NCBI GenBank assembly: GCA_027422505.1
Contig: JAPQWV010000123.1
Location: forward strand, 1,440,501 to 1,504,500
Reading direction: 5' to 3'
Length of the DNA stretch: 64,000 nt
Source: Craterostigma plantagineum
Lineage: Eukaryota; Streptophyta; Magnoliopsida; Lamiales; Linderniaceae
Of the stretch, positions 23,078-35,751 are shown piece by piece. A program made the position numbers and the translations under genes. Below the pieces are notes generated by a model, which did not search any database, was not told the DNA's origin, and saw nothing but the letters and a program-made list of their open reading frames with translations. Every line of letters begins with the position of its first letter. Position 1 is the first letter of the stretch.

Positions 23078-26000
23078 TGTTTAATCATATATTTTTAAAA
23101 GTTCGTAGAGGGCTTTGAAACTAGGCATATATTAGGATTTATTTACAAAAATTGCCACCCCTATAGCCCAATGATATGTGACATGTCAGCTGTTCGTTAG
23201 GGTCTTTATGCCATTTAAAAAGTAGTAAAAATAATGTCCACTTTAGCATTATGTGTGGGTTGTATTACATCGGTGGCATCGTAAATGCGATTTCTATGTG
23301 ATCTATAGATGATGTTTATTATGCATTTTTAATTAACTTTAATTTAATATGTGGTCGTTGGAATATCATAGGTCGTTAGACCAAGGGTCATCTCGGATAG
23401 AAGTCTTATTTATATGCTATGACTGACGATGTGGTGTTGCTGGGGTTGTTTTGCATTTCATGGTTGTTTATCGACCCTCTCTGTGTGTGTTTGTTTATTG
23501 TTGCAGGTTTGAAGCTATGATACAGTCGTGCAGTTTGAGGGTGTGGCAGGTACGATTATTATGATGCATTTTTTAGTCGTATTTTAATTAGACTTATGGA
23601 GCATATTTATTCGTTTTAATTTGATCTGTGGAAGGTTTTCAGCGCTCTGTATGTGTGTGTGTGTGTGTGTGTGTGTTTACTGTTGCAGGTTTGAAGAGAT
23701 ACAGCCGTGCAGTTATCTCCTGCCTGCGTGAGGTCGTGCATGTTTTTGCGGTTGAAAGAGTATCTCTAAGGTTGGTTGGATCATTTTTTGTCTGCATGCG
23801 TGTGTGTGTTTACTGTTGCAGGTTTGAACAGATACAACCGTGCAGTTATCTCCTACCTGCGTGAGGTCGTGCATGTTTTTGCGGTTGAAAGAGTATCTCT
23901 AAGGTTGGTTGGATCATTTTTCGGTTATCATCATAGGTGTTTTGTAATGATATAGTCGTGCAGTCATCATCGCATTGCGTGTGATCTGTGAGGTGTTTTG
24001 AAGGTGTGGCAGGTACGATTTTTATGATGCCTTTTTTTATTTATTTTAATTTGATTTATGGAGGATGTTTATTCGTTAGACATTTTTTGGTTATCATCAT
24101 AGGTATTTTGTAACGATACAGTCGTGCAGCTCCCATTGCGTATGATCTGGTAGGTGTTTTGAGGGTATGGCAGGTGCGATTTTTACGATTCCTTTTTATT
24201 CATTTTAATTTGATTTATGGGGGGTGTTTATTCGTTAATTTGATCTAAGCTGTTTATTATTATGCCTTTTTATTTATATGCTATGTCTCACAGTTTGGAG
24301 TTGTTAAGGTTGTTTCGCCTTCCGGTTTTCTTATGGACCCTCTATGTATTTGTTTGTTGTCGCATGTTCCAAGCCATTTTGCAGCCGTTCCTCTACCTAC
24401 GGGTTTGAATAATGTCTACTGGAGCTGTCATAGAATTCGATACAGTCGTGTAGTTATCTCTCCTCTGTTTGTTTACTGTTTCAGGTTTCATGCGATACAG
24501 TCGTGTAGTTATCTCTCCACTGCGTAAGGTCGTGAATGTTGTTTGTTGTTGAAATCATATATCTAACGTTGGTTGGATCAATTTTTGGTTAGCAACATTG
24601 GTGTTTTGTAATGATACAGTCGTGCACTTATCATCCCATTGCGTGTGATTTGTGGGGTGTTTTGAAGGTGTGGCCTGTACGATTTTTATGATAAATGCGA
24701 TTTGTATTCATTTTATTTGATCAATAGACGATCTTTATTATGCGTTTTTTGTTCATTTTAATTTTGTGGTGCTTGGAATATCATAGGTCGGAAGAGCAAG
24801 GGTCATCTCGGTTGAATCTCTTATTTATATGCTCTGACTGACTGTTTGGTGTCTCGGATGTTGTTTTGCATTTCATTTTTGTTTATGAATCCTCTGTATG
24901 TCTGTATGCTTGTTTATTGTTGTAGGTTTCAGGATTAGAGTTCGGTTTAGATCATTGGCGGCCTTTCATGTTCTTACGTAAAGGGTCGTTTGATACATGA
25001 GATAGGTTGTTTGACGCCACCTGTGCTTTTTAATGTTTATTGATGTATTTGTTCTTTTAATTTTTGTTTGTTTTGTTTAAAAAATACATTGTCGAATAAA
25101 ATTCGAGCCATTTTTGTTTAGGAAGGCTATAATCGTTTCGTATTGATTTAGTAAAGTTACTACAATTTCATTAAACGACCTTTCAGATGATTTCGTAGTT
25201 CATTGGTTTTGCTATACATTTCGTATTATTATTTATTGATAAAAGGTCATTTAATAGGTAGCACGGGTTGTTTAATTATGCATGTGTTTATTTAACAACA
25301 TTGGTATAATCGTGGCGTATTGTTTTGGTAAAGTTGCTATAATTCCATTAAATGAAGGTTCAAAGGGTTTTGTAGTTCAGAGGTTAACTTACTGTAATTG
25401 CATGGACGAAGAAAATTCGAGCCATTTCTGTTAAGGAATGCTATAATTGTGTCGTATTGATTTAGTAAAGTTACTATAATTGCATTAAACGACCTTTCTG
25501 ATGATTTTGTAGTTCATAGGTTTTGCTATACGTTTCTTATTATTATTTTATTGATAAAAGGTCGTTTAATAGGTATCACGGGATGTTCAATGATGCATGT
25601 GTTTATTTAACAACAATGCCATAATCGTGACGTATTGTTTTGGTAAACTTGCTATAATTCCATTAAATGAGCGTTCAAAGGGTTTTGTAGTTCAGAGGTT
25701 AACTTACTGTAATTGCATTAAACGTATTAATGTATGATCTGTGGAGCATGTTTATTCGTTTTAATTTGATCTGTCGGTGTTTTTCAGCATTTCATGGTTG
25801 TTTATCGTTGCTTTGTATGTGTGTGTGTGTTTGTTTACTGTTGCAGGTTTGAAGAGATACAGCTGTGCAGTTATGTCCCGACTGCGTGAGGTCGTGCATG
25901 TTTTTGCGGTTGAAAGAATATCTCTAAGGTTGGTTGGATCATTTTTTGGATATCATCATAGGTGTTTTGTAATGATACAGTCGTGCAGTTATCATCCCAT

Positions 26001-26490
26001 TGCGTGTGATCTGTGAGGTATTTTGAAGGTGTGGCAGGTGCGATTTTTATGATGCATTTTTTATTCATTTGGCCGTTTTTTATTGTGCCTTTTTATTTAT
26101 ATGCTATGTATCACAGTTTGGTGTTGTTTAGGTTGGTTTGCCTTCCGGTTTGTTTATGGACCGGACCCTTTATGTATTTGTTTGGTGTTGCATGTACCAA
26201 GCTATTTTGCAGTCGTTCCTCTACCTGCGGGTTTGAATAGTGTGTACTGGAGTTGTGATAGAATCCGATACGGTCGTGTAATTATCTCACCCCTGTTTGT
26301 TTACTGTTTCAGGTCAAGCGATACAGTCGTGTAGTTATCTCTCCATTGCGTAAGGTCGTGCACGTTTTTTGCTATTGAAAGCATATCTCTAAGTTTGGTT
26401 TGATCATTTTTGGGTTATCATCATTGCTGTTTTGTAATGATACAGTCGTGCACTTATCATCCCATTGCGTGGGATTTGGGGTGTTTTGAG
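23078..26490. mobile_element. Helitron-like block 1, internally repeated
   Basis: Non-coding sequence built from repeated cassettes. One contains tttactgttgcaggtttgaa followed by agatacagccgtgcag. A second contains gatacagtcgtgcagttatc followed by ccattgcgtgtgatctgtg and aaggtgtggcaggtgcg. A third contains tttatttatatgctatgtct followed by cagtttggtgttg. Copies recur near 23.68, 23.82, 23.95, 24.12, 24.61, 25.84, 25.98 and 26.44 kb. Short open frames are by-products of the repeats. No Rep/helicase gene was seen, so it is non-autonomous. The block recurs from 29605. Confidence 0.55.
23652..23676. repeat. (TG)n microsatellite
   Basis: About twelve TG dinucleotides lie just before a tttactgttgcag cassette. 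Shorter TG runs occur at the same place in the other cassette copies. Confidence 0.9.
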
Positions 26491-28144
26491 TCTATTTTAT
26501 ACCGTTTCCAACTACATTGCCTTGATATCATCCTATTGTAATTGAAAGATTTGGCTTTTCATTCTCATCATTATATGGATTTTCTAAAGTTTCTATAATT
26601 GCATTATACGCATTAAGATGACATAACTATTGCCAGTGTTTGGAATCGTATAAGAATAGACTGATGCTGAAGTTAGTGGTTTTAATTATGACAACGAATC
26701 ATTAGGTATTCGTAATGTAATGGAGTTGCTACGTTGCATTACCCGCATTAAAATAGCATGGTGACAGACGAGGCTTGGAAGTCGATTACAATACAATACT
26801 GTTGAAAATCTTATTATAGTTCAAAGGTTTTGTTTGGTCTCTGACAATCATTTCATATTTATAATTGCATTAATGTATATGAATGAGCGACTGTTACACT
26901 TCGCCATTTAAAAGTATATTATTGACAAATACTTGCCCGGCTGAAAAATAGTTGACTGACTGAATGAGGTCGTTTATGGAAAATGTTTGGGCTACTGAAA
27001 ACATGTGACTAAATGAGATCGTTGACGGAATCTAAACGTTGGTGCGTTTCTTAATTAGTGTCTTATCATTAATGATACGCATTTTAATGGAACGAAAGCG
27101 TTGTCTTTTAATTATGACGACAAGACCATTCATATTCCTATTATATTGATTTATTGAAGTTACTATTAGCATATTAACATACCTTGGAGATAGGCAGGTC
27201 ACGAAAATCGATGAGACTACAGAGCTATTGAGTCGTATGATAGTAGGATAATTATAGCCAAGGTTTGGAATCGGATAAGAATATACTACTGCTGAATTTC
27301 ACAGGTTTGTCTGTAGATTCATTGTGTTTCAAAGGTTTTAATTATGACAACAAATCGTTTCGTATTCTAATGAAATTGATTTACTAAAGATGCTATAATT
27401 ACATTAACCGTATAACATAATAGGGCGGTTGACATGGCTTGCCAATAGATGATAATACAATATCGTTGAAAATCGTATTGTAGTTCAATGCTTTTAGTTC
27501 TGAACATAAATAAATTTCGAATTATCATTAGATAACTATAATTTCATTATCCGTATTAAGATAACATAGCTTTGGCTAATGTTGCATCCCGTATTAGAAT
27601 GCACTGCTGCTGAAGTTGATATGGTTGTCCTTATAAATTGATGATGTCTAAATCATTTGAAATGCACTACGGCATTTAAATTTACAATTATTTAGGCGAT
27701 TGAAAAGGAGCCTACAGAATAATGTACTGTTTTCGAAATATTATATGTATAACATGGTGTAGAAATAACGTTTCCTTTATTCATGACAAATATATGTTCT
27801 GTGTCCGTTTCAAATACATTCGCTTAATCTTCTCTTATTGTAGTTGAAAGGTTTTTCTGTTAATCCTATGACAATAAATCGCTTAATATTATTTTTATAT
27901 ATATAGAGAATCCTTCGTCCAATTCTTAATATGATTAAGATATAGTATTAGTTGTGCAGTTTTTAAATCATCATGGTTCTACCGAATAATTATTCTGTAC
28001 TTATTCTTTAACCCCGAAGATGGGAAACACTACAAATGCCTTTTTGCTATCCTTTGCACCTGACTATAGATATGCAAACTTCACGGATGAAGAGCCCAAG
28101 GTGCTAAATAAAAATAACCTTTAGAATCCAGATTCTCAGTCATA
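26491..28144. other. AT-rich degenerate repeats between the cassettes and the exonuclease remnant
   Basis: No gene is seen. Segments such as catagct...gccagtgtttggaatcg, then agaatagactgatgctgaag, recur with variation near 26.64, 27.24 and 27.57 kb. The 27.54-27.74 kb version reappears at 32.36-32.58 kb, showing that block 2 was assembled from pieces of this region. Confidence 0.5.
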
Positions 28145-28642
28145 ATGCCAACGAGGATCTTTAGTGTACAATTCGGCAATATGACCATCGCAACAACAGT
28201 GACCAGCGACTCAACCACTGTAACAGAATGGCTTCAACAAGTCGACGTTTCCATCCCAACGCTGGTTGGCCTCGACGTAGAGTGCAGACCGGTTTCGGTG
28301 CGCGGCATAGTCAACAGAACAGCAACTCTGCAATTGTGCATCGACCGTAAATGCATAATCATTCAGCTAACTCATCTCGACGAAATTATTGAATCACTCA
28401 AGAATTTCATGTTAAATCCAAATGTCACCTTTGTCGGCGTTGCCGTTGCGGAAGATATGGCGAAACTAATCCGTGACAGTTTAACAACGGGAATGTTGTT
28501 GACGTGGCAGTTGTTGCAAAAGCACGTTGGGCCCCAGGGTATTTTCGAGGACCAGGATTGAAAGAACTACGGTCAGATAGAGTATGCATGTATAGATGCT
28601 TTTGTTTCTTACAAGATCGGCTACCATCTTCTCAATGAGTAG
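28145..28642 (+). pseudogene. Werner-type 3'-5' exonuclease remnant (DEDDy family)
   Basis: The first 138 codons carry motif I (VGLDVECRP, with the D and E metal ligands) and motif II (FVGVAVAEDMAKL). After a TGA at 28559-28561 the same frame continues into motif III (YACIDAFVSYKIG, the Y-x3-D signature), ending at a TAG at 28640. The three motifs of a plant WRN-like exonuclease are therefore present, but the stretch between II and III is shorter than usual by some tens of residues and contains the stop. Base composition is more balanced than the AT-rich surroundings. The likeliest explanation is a host gene fragment captured by the Helitron-like element and now decayed. A short expressed protein cannot be excluded. 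Confidence 0.75.
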
Positions 28643-28859
28643 TCATGATAAACCAATCGGTCTTACGCCTTCGATCTTACTGTTTTGCAACTTAAGTTTC
28701 AAAGGTTAACCTTCGTACATTTGCAATTACATCGTTGCATTCTTACACAGTCTTATAAACCTAAACACATTAGCATTACACCGACGGCCTACATAAAAAT
28801 TACGCCCGAAAAGTTCGGCCACATATTTACAATAAATTACTCTTTTGCCAAGTATTCAC

Positions 28860-29490
28860 TGCACGACTGGATTCTCCAGTCGTAAAGATTTTTCCTCACA
28901 GTGGAGACAAAATTCTTCCAAAATACACGACTGAAAAGTGCATTAGTTATATATAACATTCCTATTCGCTGCTATATAATACAATGCTAAAAAAAACACG
29001 ACTGAAAAAGACACTACTGAAAAATAGACGACTGAACCCTCCAATCATCGTCAAACACGTTAGTGAGGTAACAACAGACAAAGAAATATTATCGAAGGTA
29101 TCTAATCAATATTGGGTTGATATTTATTCTAAAACTAATTGGACTTATTTTCTTTAGTGGACCATGAGAAACCCCAATATAAATTCATTCGGTCCAACAA
29201 AATAAATAACATTGTAATTCATAGCCATATATTAACTATAAAGCTAGAGCATTATTGTTCGTCTGGAACAGAAGCCAAACGAGACCCTAAATAAAAAAAT
29301 CGCAAGGGTACGAAGAGGCGTGGGATCCATGGGTGTTTTCAAGGTGTGGCATGTACGATTTTTACGATAAATGCCATTTGTATTGATTTTACTTACTTTC
29401 CAACATGCACAAAGAGATGAATTTCAGTAATAAAATTTATAATGAGACATTGCCCCACTGTGATTAATTACACGACTGCTTCAATAGCAG
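28860..29490. repeat. ACGACTG motif cluster
   Basis: ACGACTG(AAAA) recurs at least six times here on the plus strand (gcacgactgg, acacgactgaaaa, aacacgactgaaaa, agacgactgaa, acacgactgc). It is the reverse complement of the CAGTCGT core that marks the cassettes in blocks 1 and 2, so the motif direction flips in this stretch. Confidence 0.6.
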
Positions 29491-29587
29491 TCATGCCAAA
29501 ATAACACAACGCAATATCATTTGTAATGTATAATAATTATTTCACAGTCTTTACGGAGTCTACTTCTAATGTATCATCAATACATAG

Positions 29588-29604
29588 CCCGTGCATCGCA
29601 CGGG
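29588..29604. repeat. Second Helitron-type hairpin
   Basis: This cccgtgcatcgcacggg palindrome is nearly identical to the hairpin at 23061-23077. To its right, as in block 1, follows aaaagttcgtagagggcttt. On the plus strand CTAG follows seven bases after the hairpin (29612-29615). On the minus strand no CTRR is found at the expected distance. It may be the end of a plus-strand Helitron, a decayed minus-strand end, or both. Confidence 0.55.
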
Positions 29605-32600
29605 TCTAAACCTAGCCATATATATATAAAAGTTCGTAGAGGGCTTTGAATATAGGCTTATATGTCGAATTTATTACGAAACATGCCACCCCCTATAGCC
29701 GGCTGCTATGTGCCACGTCATCTGTTCATGAGGGTATTTATGCCATTAAAAAAGTAGTAAAAATAATGTCCACTTTAGCCTTATGTGTGGGTTGTATTCC
29801 ATCGGTGGCATCATAAATGCGATTTGTATTTGATCTATAGATGATATTTATTATGCATTTTTTATTCTTTTTAATTTACATGTGGTGTTTGGAATATCAT
29901 AGGTCGTTAGACCAAAGGTCATCTCGGATAGAAGTCTTATTTATATGCTCTGACTGACGCTTCGGTTTTTTTGGGGTTGTTTTGTATTTCATGGTTGTTT
30001 ATCGATCCTCTGTATGTGTCTGTGGGTTTGTTTATTGTTGCAGGTTTCAAGCTATGGTACAGTCGTGCAGTTTGAAGGTATGGCATGTACGATTATTATG
30101 ATGCCTTTTATGGAGCATATTTATTCGTTTTAATTTGATCTGTGGACGTCTTTCAGCATTTCATGGTTGTTTATCATTGCTCTGTATGTGTGGGTGTTTG
30201 TTTACTGTTGCAGGTTTGAAGAGATACAGCTGTGCAGTTATCTCCTTACTGCGTAAGGTCGTGCGTGTTTTTGCAGTTGAAGGAGTATCTCTAAGGTTGG
30301 TTGGATCATTTTTTGGTTATCATTATAGGTGTTTTGTAATGATACAGTCGTGCAGTTGTCATCCCATTGCGTGCGATCTATGGGTTGTTTTGAAGGTGTG
30401 GCAGGTGCCCTTTTTATGATGCCTTTATTTTAATTTGATTTATGGAGGATGTTGATTCGTTATAATGTGATCTTTAGCCATTTTTTATTATGCCTTTCTA
30501 TTTATATGCTGTGTCTCACTTTTTGGTGTTGTTAAGCTATTTTGCAGTCGTTCCTCCGCCTACGGGCTGAATAGTGGCTACTGGAGTTGTGATAGAATTC
30601 GTTACCGTCGTGTAGTTATCACTCCCCTGTTTGTTTACTATTTCAGGTATCAATCGATCAGTCGTGTAGTTATCTCTTCCCCGCGTGGGGTCGTGTATGT
30701 TTTTTGCTGTTGAAAGCACATCTCCAGGGTTTGGTTGGATCATTTTTTGGTTACCATCATTGGTGTTTTGTATTGGTTGTCATTATAGGTGTTTTAAATT
30801 GATACAGTCGTGCAGTTGTCATCCCATTGCGTGCGATCTGTGGGTTGTTTTGAAGGTGTGGCAGGTGCGATTTTTAGGATGCCTTTTTTATTCATTTAAA
30901 TTTAATTTATGGAGGATGTTATTTCGTTATAATTTGATCTTTGGCCGTTTTTTATGCCTTTTTATTTATATGATGTGTCTCACAGTTTGGTGTTGTTAGG
31001 CTATTTTGCAGTCGTTCCTCTACCTACGGGTTTGAATAGTGGCTACTGGAGTTGTGATGGAGTTCGATAAAGTCGTGTAATTATCTCTCCCCCTGTTTGT
31101 TTACTGTTTCAGGTATCAAGCGATACAGTCGTGTGGTTATCTCTCCACTGCGTAAGGCCGTGCATGTTTTTTGCTGTTGAAAGCACATCCCTAAGGTTGG
31201 TTGGATCATTTTTTGGTTATCATCATTGGTGTTTTCTAATGATCAGACTGCACTTATCATCCCATTGCGTGTGATTCGTGGGGTGTTTTGAAGGTGTGGC
31301 CTGTACGATTTTTTTGATAAATAAATGCGATTTGTATTCATTTTATTTGATCTATAGACGATTTTTATTATGCATTTTTTATTCATTTTAATTTAATATG
31401 TGGTGGTGGAATATCATGGGTCGGAAGACCAGGGGCCATCTCTGTTGAAGCTCTTATTTATATGCTCTGACCGACTGTTTGGTGTCCCCGGTGTTGTTTT
31501 GCATTTCATTTTTGTTTATGAATCCTCTGTATGTGTGTGTGTTTGTTTATTGTTGCAGGTTTCAAAACTAGTGTTCAGGTTTAGATCATTGACGGCCTTT
31601 CATGTTCTAACATAAAGGGTCGTTTGTATATGGGATGGGTTGTTTGAAGATATCTGTGCTTTTTAATGTTTAGTGATGTATTTGTTCTTTTGATTTTTGT
31701 CCGATTTGTGTAAAAAATACATGGACGAATAAAATTCGAGCCATTTTTATTCCAATAAGTTTGTCATTAATCATATATAAAATTAATACGTAGAACGGGT
31801 TGTTTAATGATACATGTGTTTATTTAACAACAATGCTATTTGCTGATTCATAGAGGTTGTTTGATACCTAGCACGGGTTGTTTAATGACACATGTTTTTA
31901 TTTAACATCAATGCTATGATTGTTTCATATTGGTTTATTAAAGTTACTATAATTGCATTAAACGACCTTTCAGATGATTTTGTAGTTCATAGGTTTTGCA
32001 ATACGTTTCGTATTATCATTTTATTGATAAAAGGTCGTTTAATAGGTAGCACGAGTTCCTTAATGATACATGTGTTTATTTAACAACAATGCTATAGTCG
32101 TGGCGTATTGGTTGGATCATTTTTTGGTTATCATAATAGGTGTTTTGTAATTATACAGTCGTGCAGTTATCATCCCATTGCGTGTGATATGTGAGGTGTT
32201 TTGGAGGTGTGGCAGGTGCGATTTTTATGATGCATTTATTCATTTGGCCGTTTTCTGTTTTGCCTCTTTATTTATATGCTATGTCTCACAGTTTGGTGTT
32301 GTTTAGGTTGTTTTGCCTTCCGGTTTGTTTATGGACCCTGTATGTATTTTTTTCCGCCATTAGATTACTATAATTTTCATTATCCGTATTAAGATAACAT
32401 AGCTGTGGCTAATGTTGGGGCCCGATTAGGACGCACTGCTGCTGAAGTTGATATGGTTGTCTTTATTAATTGATGACGTCTCAATGGTTTGTAATGCAAT
32501 ACGGCATTTAAATTTACAATTATTTAGGCGATTGAAAAAGAGGCTACTGAATAATGTACTGTTTTCTGAATATTATATGTGTCATTGTTTTGGTAAAGTT

Positions 32601-33011
32601 GATGTAATTTCAGTAAATGAACGTTCAAAGGGTTTTTTAGTTCAGAGATTAACTTACTGTAATTGCGGTAAACGTATTAATGAATGATCTGTGTATCATG
32701 TTTATTCGTCTTAATTTGATCTGTCGGTGTTTTTCAGCATTTCATGGTTGTTTATCGTTGCTCTGTATGTGTGTGTTTGTTTACTGTTGTATGTTTGAAG
32801 AGATACAGCTGTGCAGTTATCTCCCGACTGCGTGAGGTCGTGCATGTTTTTGCGGTTGAAAGAATATCTCTAAGGTTGGTTGGATCATTTTTTGGATATC
32901 ATCAGTAGGTGTTTATGATACAGTCGTGCAGTTATCATCCCATTGCGTGTGATCTGTGAGGTGTTTTGAAGGTGTGGCAGGTGCGTTTTTTATGATGCAT
33001 TTTTTTATGAT
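29605..33011. mobile_element. Helitron-like block 2
   Basis: This is a diverged, rearranged copy of block 1 in the same direction, beginning with the shared aaaagttcgtagagggcttt. Cassettes recur at about 30.2, 30.34, 30.8, 31.24, 32.15, 32.78 and 32.92 kb, and a piece copied from the 27.6-kb region lies at 32.36-32.58 kb. It ends abruptly against the reverse transcriptase of copia element D at about 33011. No protein-coding gene is seen. Confidence 0.55.
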
Positions 33012-35386
33012 ACAACGAGGAATTTACTCAGGACATCGTACCAAGCACGTGGGGCTTGGTTTAGTCCATAGAGAGCTTTGTCCAATCGATAGACGTGATC
33101 GGGATGTTCTTGATCAACGAAGCCTTCCGGCTTAGCGACGTAGACTTCTTCTTTTAACACGCTGTTGAGAAAGGAGGTCTTAACATCCATTGGACAGACT
33201 TTGAAGTCTTTGTGAGCCGCATAAGCCAGGAGAAGACGGATAGCTTCGATTCGGGCAACAGGAGCATATGTCTCGTCGTAGTCGATGCCTTCCTGTTGAT
33301 TGTATCCCTTCGCAACTAGCCTTGCTTTGTTCCGGATCACTTCACCATCTTCATTCTTCTTGTTTTTTAATACCCATTTAGTTCTGACAATTGTTTTCCC
33401 ATGCGGACGGGGTACTAAGGTCCACACTTGAAGACGTTCGAATTGACGAATTTCATCATGCATCGCTATTACCTAATCCAGGTCTTGAAGTGCGTTTTAT
33501 ACCTTGGTAGGCTCAGTTTTACTTAAGAAGCAGCTGAAGAGACTGTGTTGACGACGTGTCCTCACTCCAATCCGAAGGATCGCCAATTATCTGATCAACC
33601 AGGTGATCTCTAGTCCACTTGCGCTCATGAGGCAACTGTGGGTCTAGATTTCATGTAGTCTCTGATTGATCAATTGCTTGAGAAAGTTCCAATTCTGCAC
33701 TTGGAACTATCGTCTCTGATGATTCTTCCTCAGTAACCACTGTAGGTTCTGCGTTATTCTGTGGCAATTCTGAATTGGGTGAGGTAGGGACGTGAGAAGC
33801 ACTTGGTATGTCGGTCTCGTCGTATGGAGAATCCACTATATGTGTAGCAGTGTGTGACCGATATACTGGCTCGAAGAGAGAGTCCAAATCATCTAATGCA
33901 AGTCTCATTGCTTCTTCTGACGTTGAATTCGGAGTTGTTGCCATCTTCTATTTGTTTTGTGCCAACACACCAGTTAAAACAGGTTCTGAACTATTATATT
34001 CAGAAGCTATCTGGTTAGGTATGGGTCCTGAACTGAGGTGTGCAGGAGCCATCGGATTAAGCACAGGTCCTGGACTGAAGTGACCAGAAGCCATATCCGC
34101 CACTTTGTGGAAAGTGACATTGTAGCTTTCTTTGATTGTGTGGTTGGACTTGATGTATACTCGGTACGCTTTCGAGGTTGAAGAATACCCGACGAAAGTG
34201 GCTTTCGAATGCTTTAGGGTCGAACTTAGCACGTTGCTCTTGGTCGTTCGCCACAAAGCACTTGCACCCGAAGACTTTAAAGAATTAGATGTTGGGTACT
34301 CGTTTGTTGATAATTTCTTACGGAGTCTTGTCAAAGCGCTTGTGAACCACCGTCCTGTTTTGAGTGAAACATGTGGTATTTACTCCTTCCGCCCAGAGAA
34401 AATGTGGAAGACCAGAGTGGATGAGCATCGTACGTGCGGCTTCCACTAGAGTTCTGTTCTTTCGTTCGACTACCCCATTCTGTTGAGGAGTCTTGGCTGC
34501 TGAAAATTGTTGACTTATTCCAAGTTTATGAAAAAAATAACTGAGACATCTGTTCTTGAACTCAGTGCCATTGTCTGTTCGAATGACTTGGATAGTCTGC
34601 TGCAGCAAATTTTGAGTAGAGTTCACGAAATTGACGATCAAGTCCCCTGTCTCATCTTTTGTTCGGAGGAACCTTGTCCATGTGTAGCGAGAGTAGTCAT
34701 CGACTATGACCAGCAGATACTTGCGTCCGTTTATACTCTGTTTTTTCATCGGGCCACAGAGGTCCATATGTAGCAGTTCCAGAGGACGTGAAGTAGAGGC
34801 CACTTGTTTGATATGATGAGATGCTCGCTTCATTTTTCTTAATTGGCACGCCGAACATTCATGCTCTATTTTTAAAGTTATATTTGGAAGACCATGAACC
34901 AACTTTTCCGTTGAGAGATGTTGAAGAGCTTTGATTTTGAGATGAGACATGCGTTGATGCCATAAGATGTTCCTCTGAATTACATTCTGAGAGCTGAGGC
35001 AAACAGCTGTCGAGGGCCGCACGGATGTCAGGTTTATCGTGTATAGATTTGATTTCCGAAGTCCTTGAAGGTGTTCTGTGTCCTGACTATCCAAAATTCT
35101 GCACCGGTCAACATGAAAGACCACCTGGAACCCTTTGTCACAGAACTAGCTTATGCTGAACAATTTATGGTGGAGGCCTTCGACGTAGGAGACATCTTTT
35201 ATAGTCAGATTCTCCAGAATGATATCCCCAAGTCCTAGAATCGGGGTTGAATCGATTTCCAAACCTGACTTTTCCATTCAGTCGTTCTTGATAGTTGCTC
35301 AGTAGCTCTTTATTTCCCGTCATGTGTGTGGAGCAACCAGAATCGAGGTACCACACATGATGGATCTCTTTTTACGAGGTGGATGC
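33012..35386 (-). pseudogene. Pol of copia element D (protease to partial RT), broken
   Basis: On the minus strand: protease (WYLDSGCSTHMTGN, about 35356); GAG-pre-integrase (LWHQRMSHLKIKALQ, ECSACQLRKMKRA); integrase core (MDLCGPM, RTDNGTEFK, NGVVERKNRTL; 35050-34430); the IN C-terminal linker; and reverse transcriptase fingers and palm ([29 protein letters not shown]; 33460-33020). It stops before the YVDD active site. Frame breaks occur near 35150, 34330, 33945 and 33500. The RT motifs place it near the SIRE/Maximus lineage. Confidence 0.9.
35365..35366 (-). other. Exon-exon-like junction in copia D
   Basis: On the minus strand ...AAAAAGAG joins ATCCATCATGTG exactly where C and E have GAG|GTAGTC ... 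TTTTGCAG|ATCCATC. The ten bases left of the junction have the same length and similar sequence in D and E. D therefore looks like the spliced form. Confidence 0.7.
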
Positions 35387-35737
35387 TGTAGAATATCATT
35401 TGTAATTGTGCTTGATTTCATTAGTTGTCCTTGTAATTAGGGGCTTTACTTATATTAGTCTTTAGATTAAGGACTAGTTAGATATTTATACCAAGATTGT
35501 TGGTATAAATACTTGTAAATGAATTGAGCTGAATAGAGAAAGTTTAGAGAATTGATCCGAAGGGCTTGCAAATCGAATTCTAGAGAGAGAAACAACAGTA
35601 ACTTTCTCACTCTAATTGAATTCTCTCTCGTGTTCTTACTTTGAGTTTTTCGATCGAATTCAATTGGTCATCTAAATGATCGAATTGCTATGGTTTCTAG
35701 CCTAGGATCGTAGAGTTGTTAATCTGACGACCTAACA
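35387..35737 (+). repeat. 5' LTR of element C
   Basis: It begins TGTAGAATATC and ends CCTAACA. A TATA-like element (ggtataaatact) lies in the middle. It differs from the 3' LTR by about 26 bp of deletion plus scattered changes. Confidence 0.95.
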
Positions 35738-35739
35738 AT

Positions 35740-35751
35740 TGGTATCAGAGC
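35740..35751 (+). other. Primer-binding site of element C
   Basis: TGGTATCAGAGC, complementary to initiator Met-tRNA, two bases after the LTR. Confidence 0.95.

Noticed and set aside
23628..23864. Open frames across the Helitron-like cassettes (also 24333, 25777, 26083, 30135 and 30685)
   Set aside because: They are repeat by-products containing TG microsatellite translation (VCVCVCV) and share sequence only because the cassettes do.
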